A stretch of 64,000 bases of DNA from Eurosta solidaginis (taxonomy: Eukaryota; Arthropoda; Insecta; Diptera; Tephritidae): the NCBI RefSeq assembly GCF_040869045.1, contig NC_090323.1, forward strand, positions 173,684,083-173,748,082. The letters run 5' to 3'. The stretch's first letter is position 1. Each line of letters starts with the position of its first letter. This document shows, piece after piece, positions 1 to 11,472 of the stretch. Both the position numbers and the translations under genes were made by a program. The notes beneath the pieces were generated by a model. That model was not told where the DNA came from. It saw nothing but the letters and a program-made list of their open reading frames with translations, and did not search any database.

Positions 1-730
1 CTTGATCAACGACCCTGTAAGAACATAGTTGGTTCAGTAACAGGGATAACAGCATAGACACTTTTTATGGGTTTTTTAATGGAATTTTCAATTCTCTTTT
101 TCTGATGCATTCTGATTTTTGTGTTTAACAGGGAGTGAGCCCGAACCCGCTTCATAGAGAACAGAGGGATACAACTAATGGCAAAATTTCTTGGCCATTA
201 CAATTCAAAAGAGAGAAAATCAATGTTTTCTCGAGCATTTTCTTTAGATATGGATAATATGCTTAAATATTACTACTGAGAATGGTTTATAAAATAAAAA
301 AAAAAAAATACTAAATTAGATATGCTAATATGGTTACCAAAAAAACCTATTTTCCATCGTTTTTGAACAAAAATTTTTCTGTTTAGAATAGTGGCCAAGG
401 ATTGCCACCTAATCCTATTATATATGGTTTTTGAATTTTAGTCAAATTTGGTATATAGAACTTTCGTCCTAGGTTCTACCGCTAAGGATGTTTTGCAAGA
501 TTGCCTCAGTTTTGAAAAATATTTCAAAAAAGATTTACGGTCTAGCGATGCCGCATAACCTTATTAGGCATAAATATTCCTTTACATATCCGCTCGTATC
601 TCAATAATGGCTTAACCCCCTTATAAAATTTCAATAAAAGTAATATTCTAAACTCAAAGTTGTTTCACTTTGTGCAGATAAACATTTAATGCAAAGTGCC
701 CAACTATGGCTCTTAACATTTTTAATTGCT
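1..730. other. AT-rich upstream region, no gene seen
   Basis: No coding sequence is recognisable. A ~24-nt stretch at 147-170 (CCGCTTCATAGAGAACAGAG plus GGAT) recurs with one change at 35817-35840, inside lipocalin intron 3, so part of this region is probably a dispersed repeat. The rest may hold regulatory DNA of the downstream carboxypeptidase gene, but no site can be named. Confidence 0.6.
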
Positions 731-731
731 G

Positions 732-764
732 TATAAAAAGCAACAGTAGCTCTTCAAAAACTTC
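732..764 (+). promoter_or_regulatory. Core promoter (TATA box) of the carboxypeptidase gene
   Basis: TATAAAAAG starts at 732, about 87 bp before the start codon at 819. Transcription would begin near 756-764 by the usual ~30-bp spacing. No strong initiator match is seen. Confidence 0.65.
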
Positions 765-818
765 CATCGAACGTTTTATTTTGTGAACGACTACGGTGAA
801 AATAACACACAAATTAAA

Positions 819-2230
819 ATGTTCTCAAAAATAGTTACACTGGCGGCGATAACATTATTCTGCCACAGTACAGTACACGCCGACTACACCAGCTATGCAG
901 GGTAAGTATAATAGAAGTGCAAGAATAACAGACAACATTTAAGAAAAACTTTTACCTTACTCACGCAGCTACAAAGTGTACGACATCAAAGCGGAAAACC
1001 CTTCACAACAACAATTACTACAACAGCTAGCCAATAATGAGGCATACGACTTCTTTACATTGCCACGTATATTGGGTTTACCAACACGTGTGCTGGTAGC
1101 ACCAGCAGATCAAACAGAGTTCGAAGCAACACTCAGCTCTTCTCAAATCGCCTACAAATGCATCAATGAAAACTTCGGTGCAACTTTGGAGCGAGAGAGA
1201 GCTCAAAATAATTTGCAACGTAGTTTACGTACGAAATCACAGCGTAGCATTACATTCAGCGCTTACCAACGTATGGCCGAAATTGATGCGTATCTCGATG
1301 AGTTGGCTGCCACCTATCCAAGTAGAGTGAACCTCAAAACGATTGGTAAATCATATGAAGGACAAAGGTTACGAACCATTACCGTGAGCAACGGTGATGG
1401 CAGGGCGAATAAGAAAGTGATACTACTCGATGCTGGTATTCATGCACGTGAATGGATAGCGCCAGCCGAGGCACTCTATGTCATACATCAGTTGGTTGAG
1501 AATTTTGCTGCGAATGCACATTTGTTAGAGAACTACGATTGGGTTATTTTACCTGTTGTAAATCCTGATGGTTACGAATATACGCACACCAATACACGTA
1601 TGTGGCGTAAGACACGTAAACCAGTGACCTCAATCTGCTCGGGTACAGATGGTAATCGTAACTTTGATTTCCATTGGGGTGAAATTGGCGCATCGAGCTT
1701 TTCATGTTCGGACACTTTTAAAGGACAATCCGCTTTCTCTGAACCCGAGACGCAGACACTGCGCGATTTGATGTTCTCACTTTCCGGACGTGCGAAATTC
1801 TATCTCACCCTACACTCATATGGCAACTATTTGCTCTATCCATGGGGTTATACAAGGTAGGTGTAAAATTTCGAAAAAAAAAATTGTATTTAAAATATTC
1901 CCATGAAATTAATCAAAATTCATAATTTTCAGTGAACTGCCTTCCACATGGCATGATATTGATGATGTGGCCCAAGCTGGCGCTGTAGCCATTAAAAAGG
2001 CTACTGGCACAGACTACACCGTGGGCAGCTCAACAAATGTACTGTATGCCGCTGCTGGTGGCAGTGATGATTATGCCCTTGCTAAAGCCAATATCCCTAT
2101 TTCAATTACAATGGAATTACCCGCTGGCGGTAATGGTTTCAATCCTGCTCCCGAAAAGATTCAAGAACTTGTTTCTGAAACTTGGATTGGTATAAAGGCA
2201 ATGGCGGAGAAAGTTGTGACGACATATTAA
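819..2230 (+). CDS. Digestive-type zinc carboxypeptidase (M14A, carboxypeptidase A/B family)
   Basis: Secreted metallocarboxypeptidase that removes C-terminal residues from peptides, probably in the gut lumen. Three exons, 819-901, 969-1856 and 1933-2230, with GT/AG introns of 67 and 76 bp and matching phases, give 422 aa, the normal family length. Residues 1-21 are a signal peptide, about 25-118 the activation propeptide with basic cleavage sites near 111-120, and 121-422 the catalytic domain. Zinc ligands are His186 and Glu189 (HAREW) and His310 (LTLHS). Substrate-binding Arg238 and Asn257-Arg258 and catalytic Glu385 (TMELP) are present. The residue aligning with bovine position 255 is Asp369 (GGSDDY), as in B-type enzymes, but insect sequences have a one-residue shift here, so specificity is uncertain. 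The start at 819 is chosen because it supplies the signal peptide and correct phase. All key residues are intact. Confidence 0.95.
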
Positions 2231-2799
2231 GTAAATGCGTTATATTTTGATATCTTCATGTGTGTGTGTGTGCAAATAATTGGAATCGAAAACTGATAAA
2301 CATAAACTAACTATCTTAAATCTTGATAAATATATCGCTGTGATTGATTTATGCCGTTCTGGTTTATGGTTTATCTATATCTTAGGTTTTATTTGCTATT
2401 CTGACGTTTGGTATGTCATGTGACAGCTTTATCACAGAGCTGGTCAGCTAATTTAACACCCTGTCTCACACGTTAATAACGTCAATGAAAAATTACAACA
2501 ACATCGTTGTCGTTGCTTCTAAAAAAGAACTTACCGCAAAAACACTCGACAAAAGTTTAGCAGATTGCTATAGATATGAGTCAGGCTTTGTGTAATCTAA
2601 AATCGGTACTCTTCGATAGAAAGCGACTTTTTTGACCTCTCGAATCTCCAGGTGTGTGAATTTTTGTCCCCCCTAACTACGACCGTGCGTTCCCGCGTGT
2701 CCGTTGCGGTAACTTAGTCGAAAGTTTAAAAGTGCTTTTGCTACTAGCGAAATCGCCGTATGCAAGGATATAGTATAGCAATGAAAACATTCCGCCTAC
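2231..2799. other. 3' flank of carboxypeptidase gene, no gene seen
   Basis: Contains a short TG microsatellite near 2259-2272 and otherwise unremarkable sequence. No clear AATAAA signal is visible just after the stop codon. The right part may already belong to the decayed non-LTR element that follows. Confidence 0.5.
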
Positions 2800-4930
2800 C
2801 GAACCAGATGATGAACGAGCACAATATGAGACATTATATTACCAGCCAAAAGCTCAGAGACGATGGGCACGTCACCCAGGAAGACCCCTTCCACAAATAG
2901 GAGCTTGAAGCCACCCTGCACATTATGAAGCTTTGAAAATCACCAGGGCCTAACAGAATACTGTCGTAGACAATTAGATACGCTACAAATATTTACCCAG
3001 AACCCAAATCAAAGGAGACCTAACTCTCCATCGTTTTTCCACCTCCTATGTATACTGGACACCACAAGAAAACTGATAGGGAGCCTCATGGAGAAACGCC
3101 TCACGAGAGCAAAAGAGGATTTGGGAAGACTGTCTCAGCGACAGAATGGCTCCTGGAAATATCTCATTTCAATAGACGCCATTGTAGAAGTTATAAGCGC
3201 GGTCAAGAAAGCCGAGACTTCAACCCACCGAGCAAGACTGGAAGTTTTGCTGTTCACGCTCTTCACGAACGCTTTTAACAAAGTCCGGTGAAATTAAGTG
3301 CTTAAAGTATTAGAACGCTTTATCAGGGTACTGCAATACCTGCTTGGAATTCTGAAGCATAACCTCAGAGACCGATATCTAACGTACGAAACCGCCCGCG
3401 GTCAAATAAAGATGAATATCACAGGCGAAGCAGCGCAGGGTTTGGTACTAGGACTCAATAACTGGAACATTTCTTAGGACAGTCTTCTTCGACCGTCTTG
3501 CTTTCGTGGATGACGTGACAGCTAACATAACAGTGCAAAGCGTGAGCTGGCACAGTTTGAACTAAAGCATTTCATGCACAGTATAAATAGATGAATTGCT
3601 GAGCATGATCTTCATCTGGCAGCAGCAAACACGGAGATCGTACTATCATTAACATGACGATTAGGGACCAGCAAGAAGACAGTAAGCTTACCTTTCCCGA
3701 GCACATACAAGAAGCCTACGAAAGGGCTACGCACACAATAGCGAGTCTGAGTAGATTAAATGGCAAACACTGATGCTCCAAATCTACATACAATGAAGCT
3801 GCTTGCATCATCCTCGGATTCTATATTATCATACGGTGCAGAAATCTGTGCGGACGCAATGAAACTCGTTCAATTATTGCTGGCCATACTCAACAGTGAA
3901 TTTTACTATTTTCAATAGAACAACGTTCTGAAGTGCTCAGGTGTAGACTGTTGGTCAAGAAAAATTCAGCAGTTTTATCACGGGGTTCCTTTCAGCTCAT
4001 CTGAATATCAAGGCTAGTGTTTTGCACTGAGATAGGAAAACACAATGTCAGAAAGAAATTTCTTTTGTCGTAGGGAAAACAATCAAAAGACGTGGTGGTG
4101 ATTCATGTTAAAGAACTCATCGATCCTACGATCTGCAAAACAGGTGATAAAGACCATGCATCGGCGTTACGGAGCATGCAAGTTTTTTGGTATGTGTGTG
4201 TCTATTAAAATTTCTAGAATAATGGCTAATCGGAGTCCTACTTCAAAGCATTTATACGACACTGAACTCAAAAATCGTTGCCAGCATGAAGGAGTATTGT
4301 CAGCACATTTCTGCAAATAAAAGTAATATAAGATTACGCCGTAAATGAACAGACATACAATCTAGCCAAGGAGGGTACTATAGCGGCATTCTATGATCCA
4401 GAGTTCTTTTGTGGGCTCACAAAAGCCTACACTAAGGAAAACATAAGTAACAGGGAAACAAAGCAGCTCAGACTATATTGGATGTAATACCCAGGGCAAA
4501 GACAGGCCAAATTGTTTATACTCCCAGCAACGAGAGTATCGGCCAATTTCATTAATCTAAGCAGAGAAGACCTACGAATACTCACTGGGTACTATACGGG
4601 ACACTTTAGTTTACAATATCACCTAAGTAAATTAAATCTAATGGATACGCAAATGTGTCGCTTTTGTGAGCTGGAGGATAAAACACCGGTTGACATTCTC
4701 TACGAATGCGTCGCTATGGCAAGGTAGGGACTCCCCCATTTAGGTGGACGCTCTATAGTTTGGCCAGGCTGATTACTTCGACGAGGAGCCTCTGTTCATC
4801 CTCCGGCATGATTGTAGATTGTGACTCTGCTAGATTTGCATTATACAGAGCCTCCATATCTGCCATCATCCACGTCATACAGAGGACTATTCGGCCATGG
4901 CATGTCTGTGGCGACAACTGATGCTGTTTA
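2800..4930 (+). pseudogene. Decayed non-LTR retrotransposon (I/LOA/R1-like), RT to C-terminal zinc knuckle
   Basis: Dead non-LTR retrotransposon ORF2. Near 2920-2960 is a KSPGPNRI stretch (RT N-terminus). At 3088-3291 is an RT segment containing LSQRQNGSW, ISIDAIVEVISAVKKAET and TNAFNKVR (motif A region with a degraded catalytic Asp). QGLVLGL (motif B) follows near 3440. At 4512-4727 lies the tail after RNase H, LSREDLRILTGYYTGHFSLQ, then a CxxC knuckle (CRFC) whose usual His is Asp. Frames change and stop codons interrupt between the segments. The YxDD box is not recognisable. Both boundaries are approximate, and the exact clade (I, LOA or R1) is inferred from these motifs only. Confidence 0.75.
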
Positions 4931-5039
4931 GCTCCATTTAATTGGCAAAGTATGACGGATGCGACAACTGATACCTTGCTTATCTGACGTTTACCATTTA
5001 AATCAGTGGTCACCAAAATTGAAACTGTGGTTGTGTTAG

Positions 5040-6880
5040 GTTAGGTTGAACTGGCCGGTCCATGAGAACCTCACTTAGACTGCATAAGTCCGTAGTGTTA
5101 GCAGAAGTTTGTTTTAACGACCAAACTGAAAAACCCTATCAAAACCCAGGACTTATGTTATAAAATAACTTCGTCCTCTTGGCAAATACTAGAAGCTTCA
5201 AAGGATTTAAGTGACTAGCTGCTTCTAGATCTGACAGCTGTATCACTCCTAATAGGTGGAGTCTTAGCCTGGCAAGCACAGGGCAAGAGCACAGAACGTG
5301 CTCGATCATTTCCTCCTCCAGGCCTCACTTCCTACATCTGCCATCACTGACCAAGCCTAATTTAAAGGCATATGACCCCAGAAGGCAGTGTCTAGTCAGG
5401 ATACCCGTCATGAGTCTACAGTCTTCTCTTTTTAATGATAGAAGCAACTTTGTTATTATAAGATTCTAAGACCTGCACATAATCTTCGACACTTTACAGC
5501 CCGCGCTTGAACCCACGCCTTTCCTGCTTGGTCGATCCTGTGCACCCCTCGCCTTGGCTTAATTTTGCCCAGTCTAATTGGGACGTCTACGGAGCAAGCT
5601 TCAAGGGATGCACCCTTTTTAGCTAGTTCATCCACTTTTTCATTCCCATCTATTCCCATATGCTCTGGGACCCAATATAGATGTATGGTTCTCCCTCTCC
5701 TGATTCTCTCCGGGTTCTGCTTACACTCTAACACGCATTTAGATCATGTGCTATGCGAGATTATTGCCTTAATTGCTGCTTGACTGTCAATATAAAAGTT
5801 AACACGATTGCAGCTTGGGCTATTTCTTCCAGGGTGATGAGCACAGTATACCGCAGACCCTACTCCTTCCACTTCTATGGAACCATTGCGACCTCATCTG
5901 CCATTTGAGCACCCTTGCGCCAACCGTCCACCTCTATTGTGGCCTTAAGATCGTCCTCGTAGCGCAGATAGGAAATCAGGTAGTCTGTTCATCTTGTGAT
6001 TGATGACGCTATACTACTATTGCTACCAGGTCTGGAGGTGGAATGTGCAGAATGGCATACAGTGCAGCTGTCGGGGTTGTTTTCAGGGCTCCCGTAATTC
6101 TAAGCATTGATAATCTGCATACCCCCTCTAAGTTTTTGATTAAGGTTGCTTTTTGTGTGGCTTTCCAACAAACAAGAACTCCATAGTATAGGATAGGGCT
6201 TACAATCGCTGTAAAAACCCAATGAGAAAGAGTGGGCGATAAGCCCCACGTACGCCCCAGCATTCTCTTAGATGCATAAGGTGCCGTTGAAGCCTTTTTC
6301 ACCTACTTCTCCACGTTGAGCTTCCATGACAGCTTACTGTCTAGGATGATTCTAGATACTTTGTGCAAGGTTTCTCCTGTAGGGCCACTCCTCCTAACTT
6401 AGTCCTGATCCAGTTTGGGACCTTGTACCTCTTTATAAACAAGACCATATCCGTCTTATCCGCGTTCACTTTCAACCCGACATTTGATGCCCAGATATGA
6501 ATATCCCGAAGCGCCCGATTCATTCACTTTCCACTTATGACAATTGCAACGTCATCCGCGTAAGCCGTAAATTTTACGGGTCCCTCATCAAATCGCCTGA
6601 GTAGTTGATTGATGACCGGCGTCCACAGCAGAGGTGATAGCAACCCTCCCTGGTTCGTTCCCCTGTCCACTGATTTCGTGGCCTCGTACAATCCCCATTG
6701 TGATGTAATTTTCCTGCAATTTAACATGCAGCCGATCCATCTCGTTAAGGCTGGATGTACTTTAATGTAATTAAGACCATCCATAAGCGCCCATTTAGAA
6801 ACATTATTGAAAGCCCCGGCAAAACTGCGTAAAAGTTTAATTGTAAAACTACAAAGAAATATCCTTATTTCCATTCAAAC
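5040..6880 (-). pseudogene. Decayed non-LTR retrotransposon (LOA/I-like), RT and RNase H
   Basis: Reverse-strand remnant of ORF2. In coding order: RT segment 6874-6524, with GAFNNVSKWALMDGL, RGTNQGGLLSPLLW (motif B) and the intact catalytic box FTAYADDVAI; connector 6523-6341 (LKVNADKTDMVLF); thumb-like segment 6302-6009 (RTWGLSPTLSHWVF, ALKTTPTAALYAI); RNase H end 5734-5456 (HLYWVPEHMGIDGNEKVDEL). Stops and frameshifts separate the segments. The 3' untranslated end reaches about 5040 and carries an AGGTTAGGTTGAACTGG motif that recurs with changes at 42675, marking a related copy. No endonuclease domain is seen, so it is 5' truncated near 6880. Confidence 0.8.
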
Positions 6881-6884
6881 CAGC

Positions 6885-7534
6885 ACTTAATTACATCTCT
6901 CTTTGGACAATTTTAGTTAAAAATTGTGATACTTTATTACCGGGAACGATTGCTAAAACACGACCAAAACAGTCGGGGAGGTATTAATAGACGCGTTTTT
7001 GCCTCGCTTCCAATAATCGAATACTTTTTCTCCTTTGGATTATTGATACCAGGACCAAACGCGTCTTTTCATATCTCTTTCCACATTTTTGGACAGGTTA
7101 TTGCAGTCGACCTCAGTTTCAAACTGCTTTTCGCGGATAACTTTTGAACGGGTAAAAAAACTTAGCACCAGTGTTTGTATTCTTATTGCTGGAATAACTA
7201 CGCGTCCTCAGATACCCCAATTGAAGACATTTGTATAATTTTCTGTAGGACCCATATAGGTGCACCTAAAATTTCCTACTAAATTCGTTCAAAAAAATTT
7301 ACCATCACAGCAATCCATATCTGACATTAGCTCCTTTTTTGTTTCTCTGCGTCGCTTTCGAGGACAGCATCCCCGGTAATTTTGACACTTCGTTCAGTGT
7401 CAAACTCATATTCCACGCAGGTTCCACTGAGTTCCACGCTAGTTTGACACTGACCGAAGTGTCAAACGGCAGTGTGTTAGAAAGAGAAAGGAATTGTTTC
7501 CTTCTCGCGCATACCCTACTTGTAAACTTGTATT
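6885..7534. other. Unassigned stretch with two mirrored palindromes
   Basis: No gene recognised. The notable part is 7381-7467 (separate entry). The rest is non-coding sequence next to the truncated end of the non-LTR remnant. Confidence 0.4.
7381..7467. repeat. Pair of short palindromes in inverted orientation
   Basis: At 7381-7405 the arms TTTGACACT and AGTGTCAAA flank TCGTTC. At 7442-7467 the arms GTTTGACACT and AGTGTCAAAC flank GACCGA. The second palindrome is the reverse complement of the first with one change. Between them lies a C/T-rich spacer with TTCCACG and TTCCACT repeats. Each could form a 9-10-bp hairpin, or together a longer one. Confidence 0.7.
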
Positions 7535-7542
7535 ATGGTTTA

Positions 7543-7903
7543 AAAATAAATAAATGTAAGGCGGGATAACCTCCGAAGAGATCTAAGGCCGAGCTTCTCT
7601 TCCAATTTGCGTCGTGCTCCTTTTGATTTTCCCTACAAATTGGCCGGATGGGACCTACATGTTTTATGCCGACTCCGAACGGCATATGCAAGGCAGATGA
7701 GTTTTCACTGAGAGCTTTTCATGGCAGAACTACACCCGGAGCGCTTGCTAAATACTGCCGAGGGGCGACCCCGCTTAGAAAAATGTTTCTTCTAATTGAA
7801 AAACCTTATTTCTAAAATTTTTATGTTGCTTTGCCCGGGGTGTGAACCCAGGGCATACGGTGTGGTAGGCGGAGCACGCTACCATCACACCACGGTGGCC
7901 GCC
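7543..7903 (-). mobile_element. tRNA-derived SINE, family A, copy 1
   Basis: About 360 bp, flanked by the perfect 8-bp target duplication ATGGTTTA (7535-7542 and 7904-7911). Read on the minus strand it begins with a tRNA-like head (GGTGTGATGGTAGCGTGCTC, then the B box GGTTCACACCCC), continues with a conserved body (CTCATCTGCCTTGCATATGC, CGGCCAATTTGTAGGG, AGAGAAGCTCGGCCTTAG) and ends in an AAATAAATA-type tail. Four further copies lie in this window. Spurious reading frames on both strands come from the SINE itself. Confidence 0.88.
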
Positions 7904-8156
7904 ATGGTTTAGTAGTTGATAAAAAAGAAAATGGACGTATGTACGCATGTTTGCTAACACTCAAAAAACAGTACGCAAATATGCAATACAAATACTATTT
8001 TACTGCTTGTGTCTAACAAAAAAATTTAAACAAAATATATTGCTCATATTTAACTATTAAAACATTATGCGCATAGGCGTTTGTTTGCAAAACATATGTT
8101 TGGAAACGCGCAAATAAACAATAACTTCCTCTAATGTTGCTACTCTGGTTGTTCAG

Positions 8157-9139
8157 CACAGATGACATGATATGAAACTTCTCGCTCTCTGAGAGCGCGT
8201 GAAAATGTGCATTTTTTATAATATTGGCCATAGATACCATCATGCTCAAAATCAAATTTGGGCATTTCAGAATAACTTTGGGGTATTTTACATGGTAAAG
8301 GTTTAATTTATAATTTTCACTGAAAACTTACTCAAGATTGTCAAATGGGATATCAAAAAACTCGAATTTTTGTCAGGACTACAAATCCGAAGAAAAAATA
8401 ACTATTTTTCACCCGTGGAAAATTTATCAGTGACAACACCTTTCATCGAAGGGCACACGAAACGGATTTTGATAGCAGCTTTCGATTGGAGAAAAAGTCA
8501 GCTTTTTAGTCTTCGCATGGATGTAAATGGATGCATAAAGGCCAGGTTTTTGTGGAGCGTTGCAACATTCCACTTTTGACAGCTGAGATAAATTGTAGGT
8601 ATACGTATAAGTTAACGCAACATGTATAATTAACAGCCTTTTGCGGACGACAACGCAGATAATTCACCAAGTGATCTAATTTCGTAATTTCTTATAAATT
8701 TTTTGCGTTTTTTATTGTATGTGGATATACATATGTATGTAAATAAACATTTTGGTCGCATCAAAGTGAAAAAGGGGCTAGCAGTTCATTGTTATCTTAT
8801 GGCGGTGCCAGCGCAACAAAGCAAAGCAACGCAATCGAAATATATTATTTCATATTTTTTCACTTATCTACCACAAAATATTTCTACAAAACTTTGCCTT
8901 TTTTATAAATTTTAATAAGTTTTTATCACCTTACTTGCTGATTTTTTGAAAATAATGAAACCGAACGGATTTCTTGGGGTTTTTTTTTTTTCGGTAGTTT
9001 AGGCAACTCTATAGCCATCTGATGTTCAAGACCCATTCTTGGAAACGAACGAACTTTTGTTTACAATCGAATGAACTTCAAGACCCATTCCTGGAAACGA
9101 ATTGAGAGAGAATAAAAATATCGTATCATGTCATCAGTG
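8157..9139 (+). mobile_element. hAT-type nonautonomous element (MITE), copy A
   Basis: 983 bp with terminal inverted repeats of about 18 bp: left CACAGATGACATGATATGA, right (complement) CACTGATGACATGATACGA. The flanking TTGTTCAG duplication fits the hAT target pattern nTnnnnAn. There is no transposase. Inside, near the right end, an imperfect direct repeat (ACCCATTCTTGGAAACGA and ACCCATTCCTGGAAACGA) occurs twice. Orientation is arbitrary. P-type elements also make 8-bp duplications, so the superfamily is inferred. Confidence 0.75.
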
Positions 9140-9147
9140 TTGTTCAG

Positions 9148-10129
9148 CACTGATGACCTGATACGAAACATTCATTCTCTCTCAATTCGTTTCCAGGAAT
9201 GGGGCTTGAAATCAGCTGTCTGTTCATTCAATTGTAAACAAAAGTTCATTTGTTCCCAAGAATGGGTCTTGAAATCAGATGGCTATAGAGTTGCCTAAAA
9301 TACGCAAAAAAAAACTCCAAGAAATCCGTTCGGTTTCATTATTTTCAAATAAATCAGCAAGTAAGCTGATAAAAACTTATTCAAATTTATAAAAAAGGCA
9401 AAGTTTTGTAGAAATATTTTATGGTAGATAAGTGAAAAAATATGAAATAATATATTTCGATTGCGTTGCTGTGCTTTGCTGCACTGGCATCGCCATAAGA
9501 TAACAATGAACGGCTAGCCCCTTTTTTTCACTTTGATGCGGCGAAATGGTTTATGTACATACATATGCATATCCACATACAACAAAAACGCGAAAAATAC
9601 AAAATTAGATCACTTGGTGAAGTATCTGCGTTGTCGTCCGCAAAAGGCTGTTAATTATACATGTTGCGTTAACCTATACGTATACCTACAATTTATCTCT
9701 GCTGTCAAAAATGGAATGTCGCAACGCTCCACAAAAACATGGCCTTTATGCATCCATTTACATCAATGCGAAGACTAAGAAGCTGACTTTTATATCAATC
9801 GAAAGTTGATACCGAAACCCGTTTCGTGTGCAGCCTTTCGATGAAAGGTGTTTAACTGATAAATTTTCCACGAGTGAAAAAAGTTATTTTTTTCTTCAGA
9901 TTTATAATCCTGAAAAAAATTCGAGTTTTTTGATATCCCATTTGACAATCTTGAGTAAATTTTCGGTGAAAATCATAAATTAAACCTTTACCATGTAAAA
10001 TACCCAAAAGTTATTCTGAAATGCCCAAATTTGGTTTTGAGCATGATGGCATCTATGGCCAATGTTATAAAAAATGCACATTTTCACGCGCTCTCAGAGA
10101 GCGAGAAGTTTCATATCAGGTCATCAGTG
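9148..10129 (-). mobile_element. hAT-type nonautonomous element (MITE), copy B, inverted
   Basis: 982 bp, same family as copy A but inverted. Both ends read CACTGATGACCTGATA inward. Both arms carry the same internal blocks, such as GCTCTCTGAGAGCGCG and AAATCCGTTCGGTTTCATT. The two copies differ at many scattered sites, so the pair is not a very recent hairpin duplication. Confidence 0.75.
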
Positions 10130-10337
10130 TTGTTCAGCAAATACTAAACGATAGAGAATAATCATGTGTGTGAATTGAGCGTGAATCATTATTTCACTGA
10201 AAACACTGTTGTCAGTTTCTTTTTTGTCCAAAAAGTAAAAGACGAATGGTATCTGTCTAAACCATTACTTCAAAAAAATGTGCATTTGAGAAAAGCTTGT
10301 TACAACCGAAAGACTTTAGATAGCTTTATTTTCAAGA

Positions 10338-11105
10338 TCCCGCCCCCTTTTTCCATATCGAAAATTTCGAAAAATTTTAAAAAATTCCATAATTCTATAC
10401 CAACTACGAAAAAAGGAATGAAAAATTGAGATTGGATTGGTTTTTTGACGCAAAATATAACTTAAGAAAAAACTTTGTAAAATGGGTGTGACACATACCG
10501 TATTAAGTAGGAGAAAATGAAAATGTTCTGCAGAGCGAAATCAAAAGCCCTTGGAATCATGGCAGGAATACTGCTCGTGGTATTACATATATAAATAAAT
10601 TAGGCGTACCCGACAAATGATGTTCTGGGTCATCCTGGTCCACATTTTAAAACCCTCATTAATACCTTTAGTTTGATACCCATATCGTACAAACACATTA
10701 TAGAGTCACCCCTGGTCCACCTTTATGGCGATATCTCGAAAAAGCGTCCACCTATAGAACTAAGTCCCCCTCCGTTTTAAAATACTCCTTTCATTTGATA
10801 CGTACAAACACATTCTAGAATAACCCCCGATTCACTTTATGGCGATACCTGGAAACGTGTCCACCTATAGAACTAAGGCCCACTCCCTTTTAAAATACTC
10901 TTTAATACCTTTCATTTGATACCCATATCGTACAAACAAATTCAATAGTCACCCCTGGTCCACCTTTATGGCGATATCTCGAATAGGCGTCCACCTAAAG
11001 AACTAAAGCCCACTCCCTTTTAAAATACTCTTTAATGCCTTTTCATTTGATACCCTTGTCATACAAACACATTCCAGGGTTACCCTAGGTTAATTTTCCT
11101 GCATG
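10338..11105 (+). mobile_element. DINE-like element fragment with ~4 minisatellite units
   Basis: Begins with the ATCGAAAATTTCGAAAAA segment and continues through GGCAGGAATACTGCTCGTGG into about four ~130-bp units (TGATACCCATATCGTAC, CACCCCTGGTCCACCTTTAT, GCGATATCTCGAAAA, GCGTCCACCTATAGAAC). It lacks the family's 5' end and 3' hairpin, so it is truncated at both sides. Confidence 0.75.
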
Positions 11106-11247
11106 GTCAGGTTAATTTTCCTTATTTGTTACAGGATGAAGAAAAATCGTTCCAAAACATGCCACCCTTGGTCTACAATTTGGTCAATATTTCCGTATGT
11201 GATATGAAATTAAAAACCACTTATAAACCATCTATCAAACCAACGCA

Positions 11248-11328
11248 GCTATAATTATACTCAGAAGATGAGATCTCACAGAGTATATTAATTTTGTTCG
11301 CATAGCGGTCTTCCGTAACGATATATAC
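11248..11328 (+). mobile_element. 5' end of a DINE-like element, split by the gypsy nest
   Basis: Reads ATTATACTCAGAAGATGAGA then CACAGAGTATATTAATTTTG, matching the 5' ends at 49231 and 54394. It breaks off at the gypsy LTR. The expected continuation (TTAATCGAGATA, GACTTCCATATATCAAAA) resumes at 24481, right after the other LTR. Confidence 0.8.
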
Positions 11329-11472
11329 TGCTACGAATATTAGCAACACTAAGGGGTACTGTCATCTCTAAGCCGATGCTAAGCGTGGCTTGTATGCACA
11401 TCCATAAATCAATCATTATGTATCTACATAAACGAATCAATCATTATGTCTACACATACATATGTACGTACA
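11329..11472 (+). repeat. Left LTR of outer gypsy element, first part
   Basis: TGCTACGAATATTAGCAAC onward, matching 23916 onward. Interrupted after TACA by the inner gypsy element. Confidence 0.92.

Larger units (their letters stand above)
8149..10137. repeat. 2-kb palindrome made of two head-to-head MITEs
   Basis: The left half (8157-9139) is the reverse complement of the right half (9148-10129) with scattered substitutions and small indels. TTGTTCAG stands three times in the same orientation: 8149-8156, 9140-9147 and 10130-10137. This is what two insertions of an element that duplicates 8 bp would leave, the second into the duplicated target of the first. The whole would form a ~980-bp hairpin with an 8-nt loop. 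Confidence 0.9.

Noticed and set aside
9148..9169. Second hammerhead core (CTGATGA ... GAAAC)
   Set aside because: The bases between CTGATGA and GAAA do not pair, so no stem II forms; it is the terminal repeat of the MITE.
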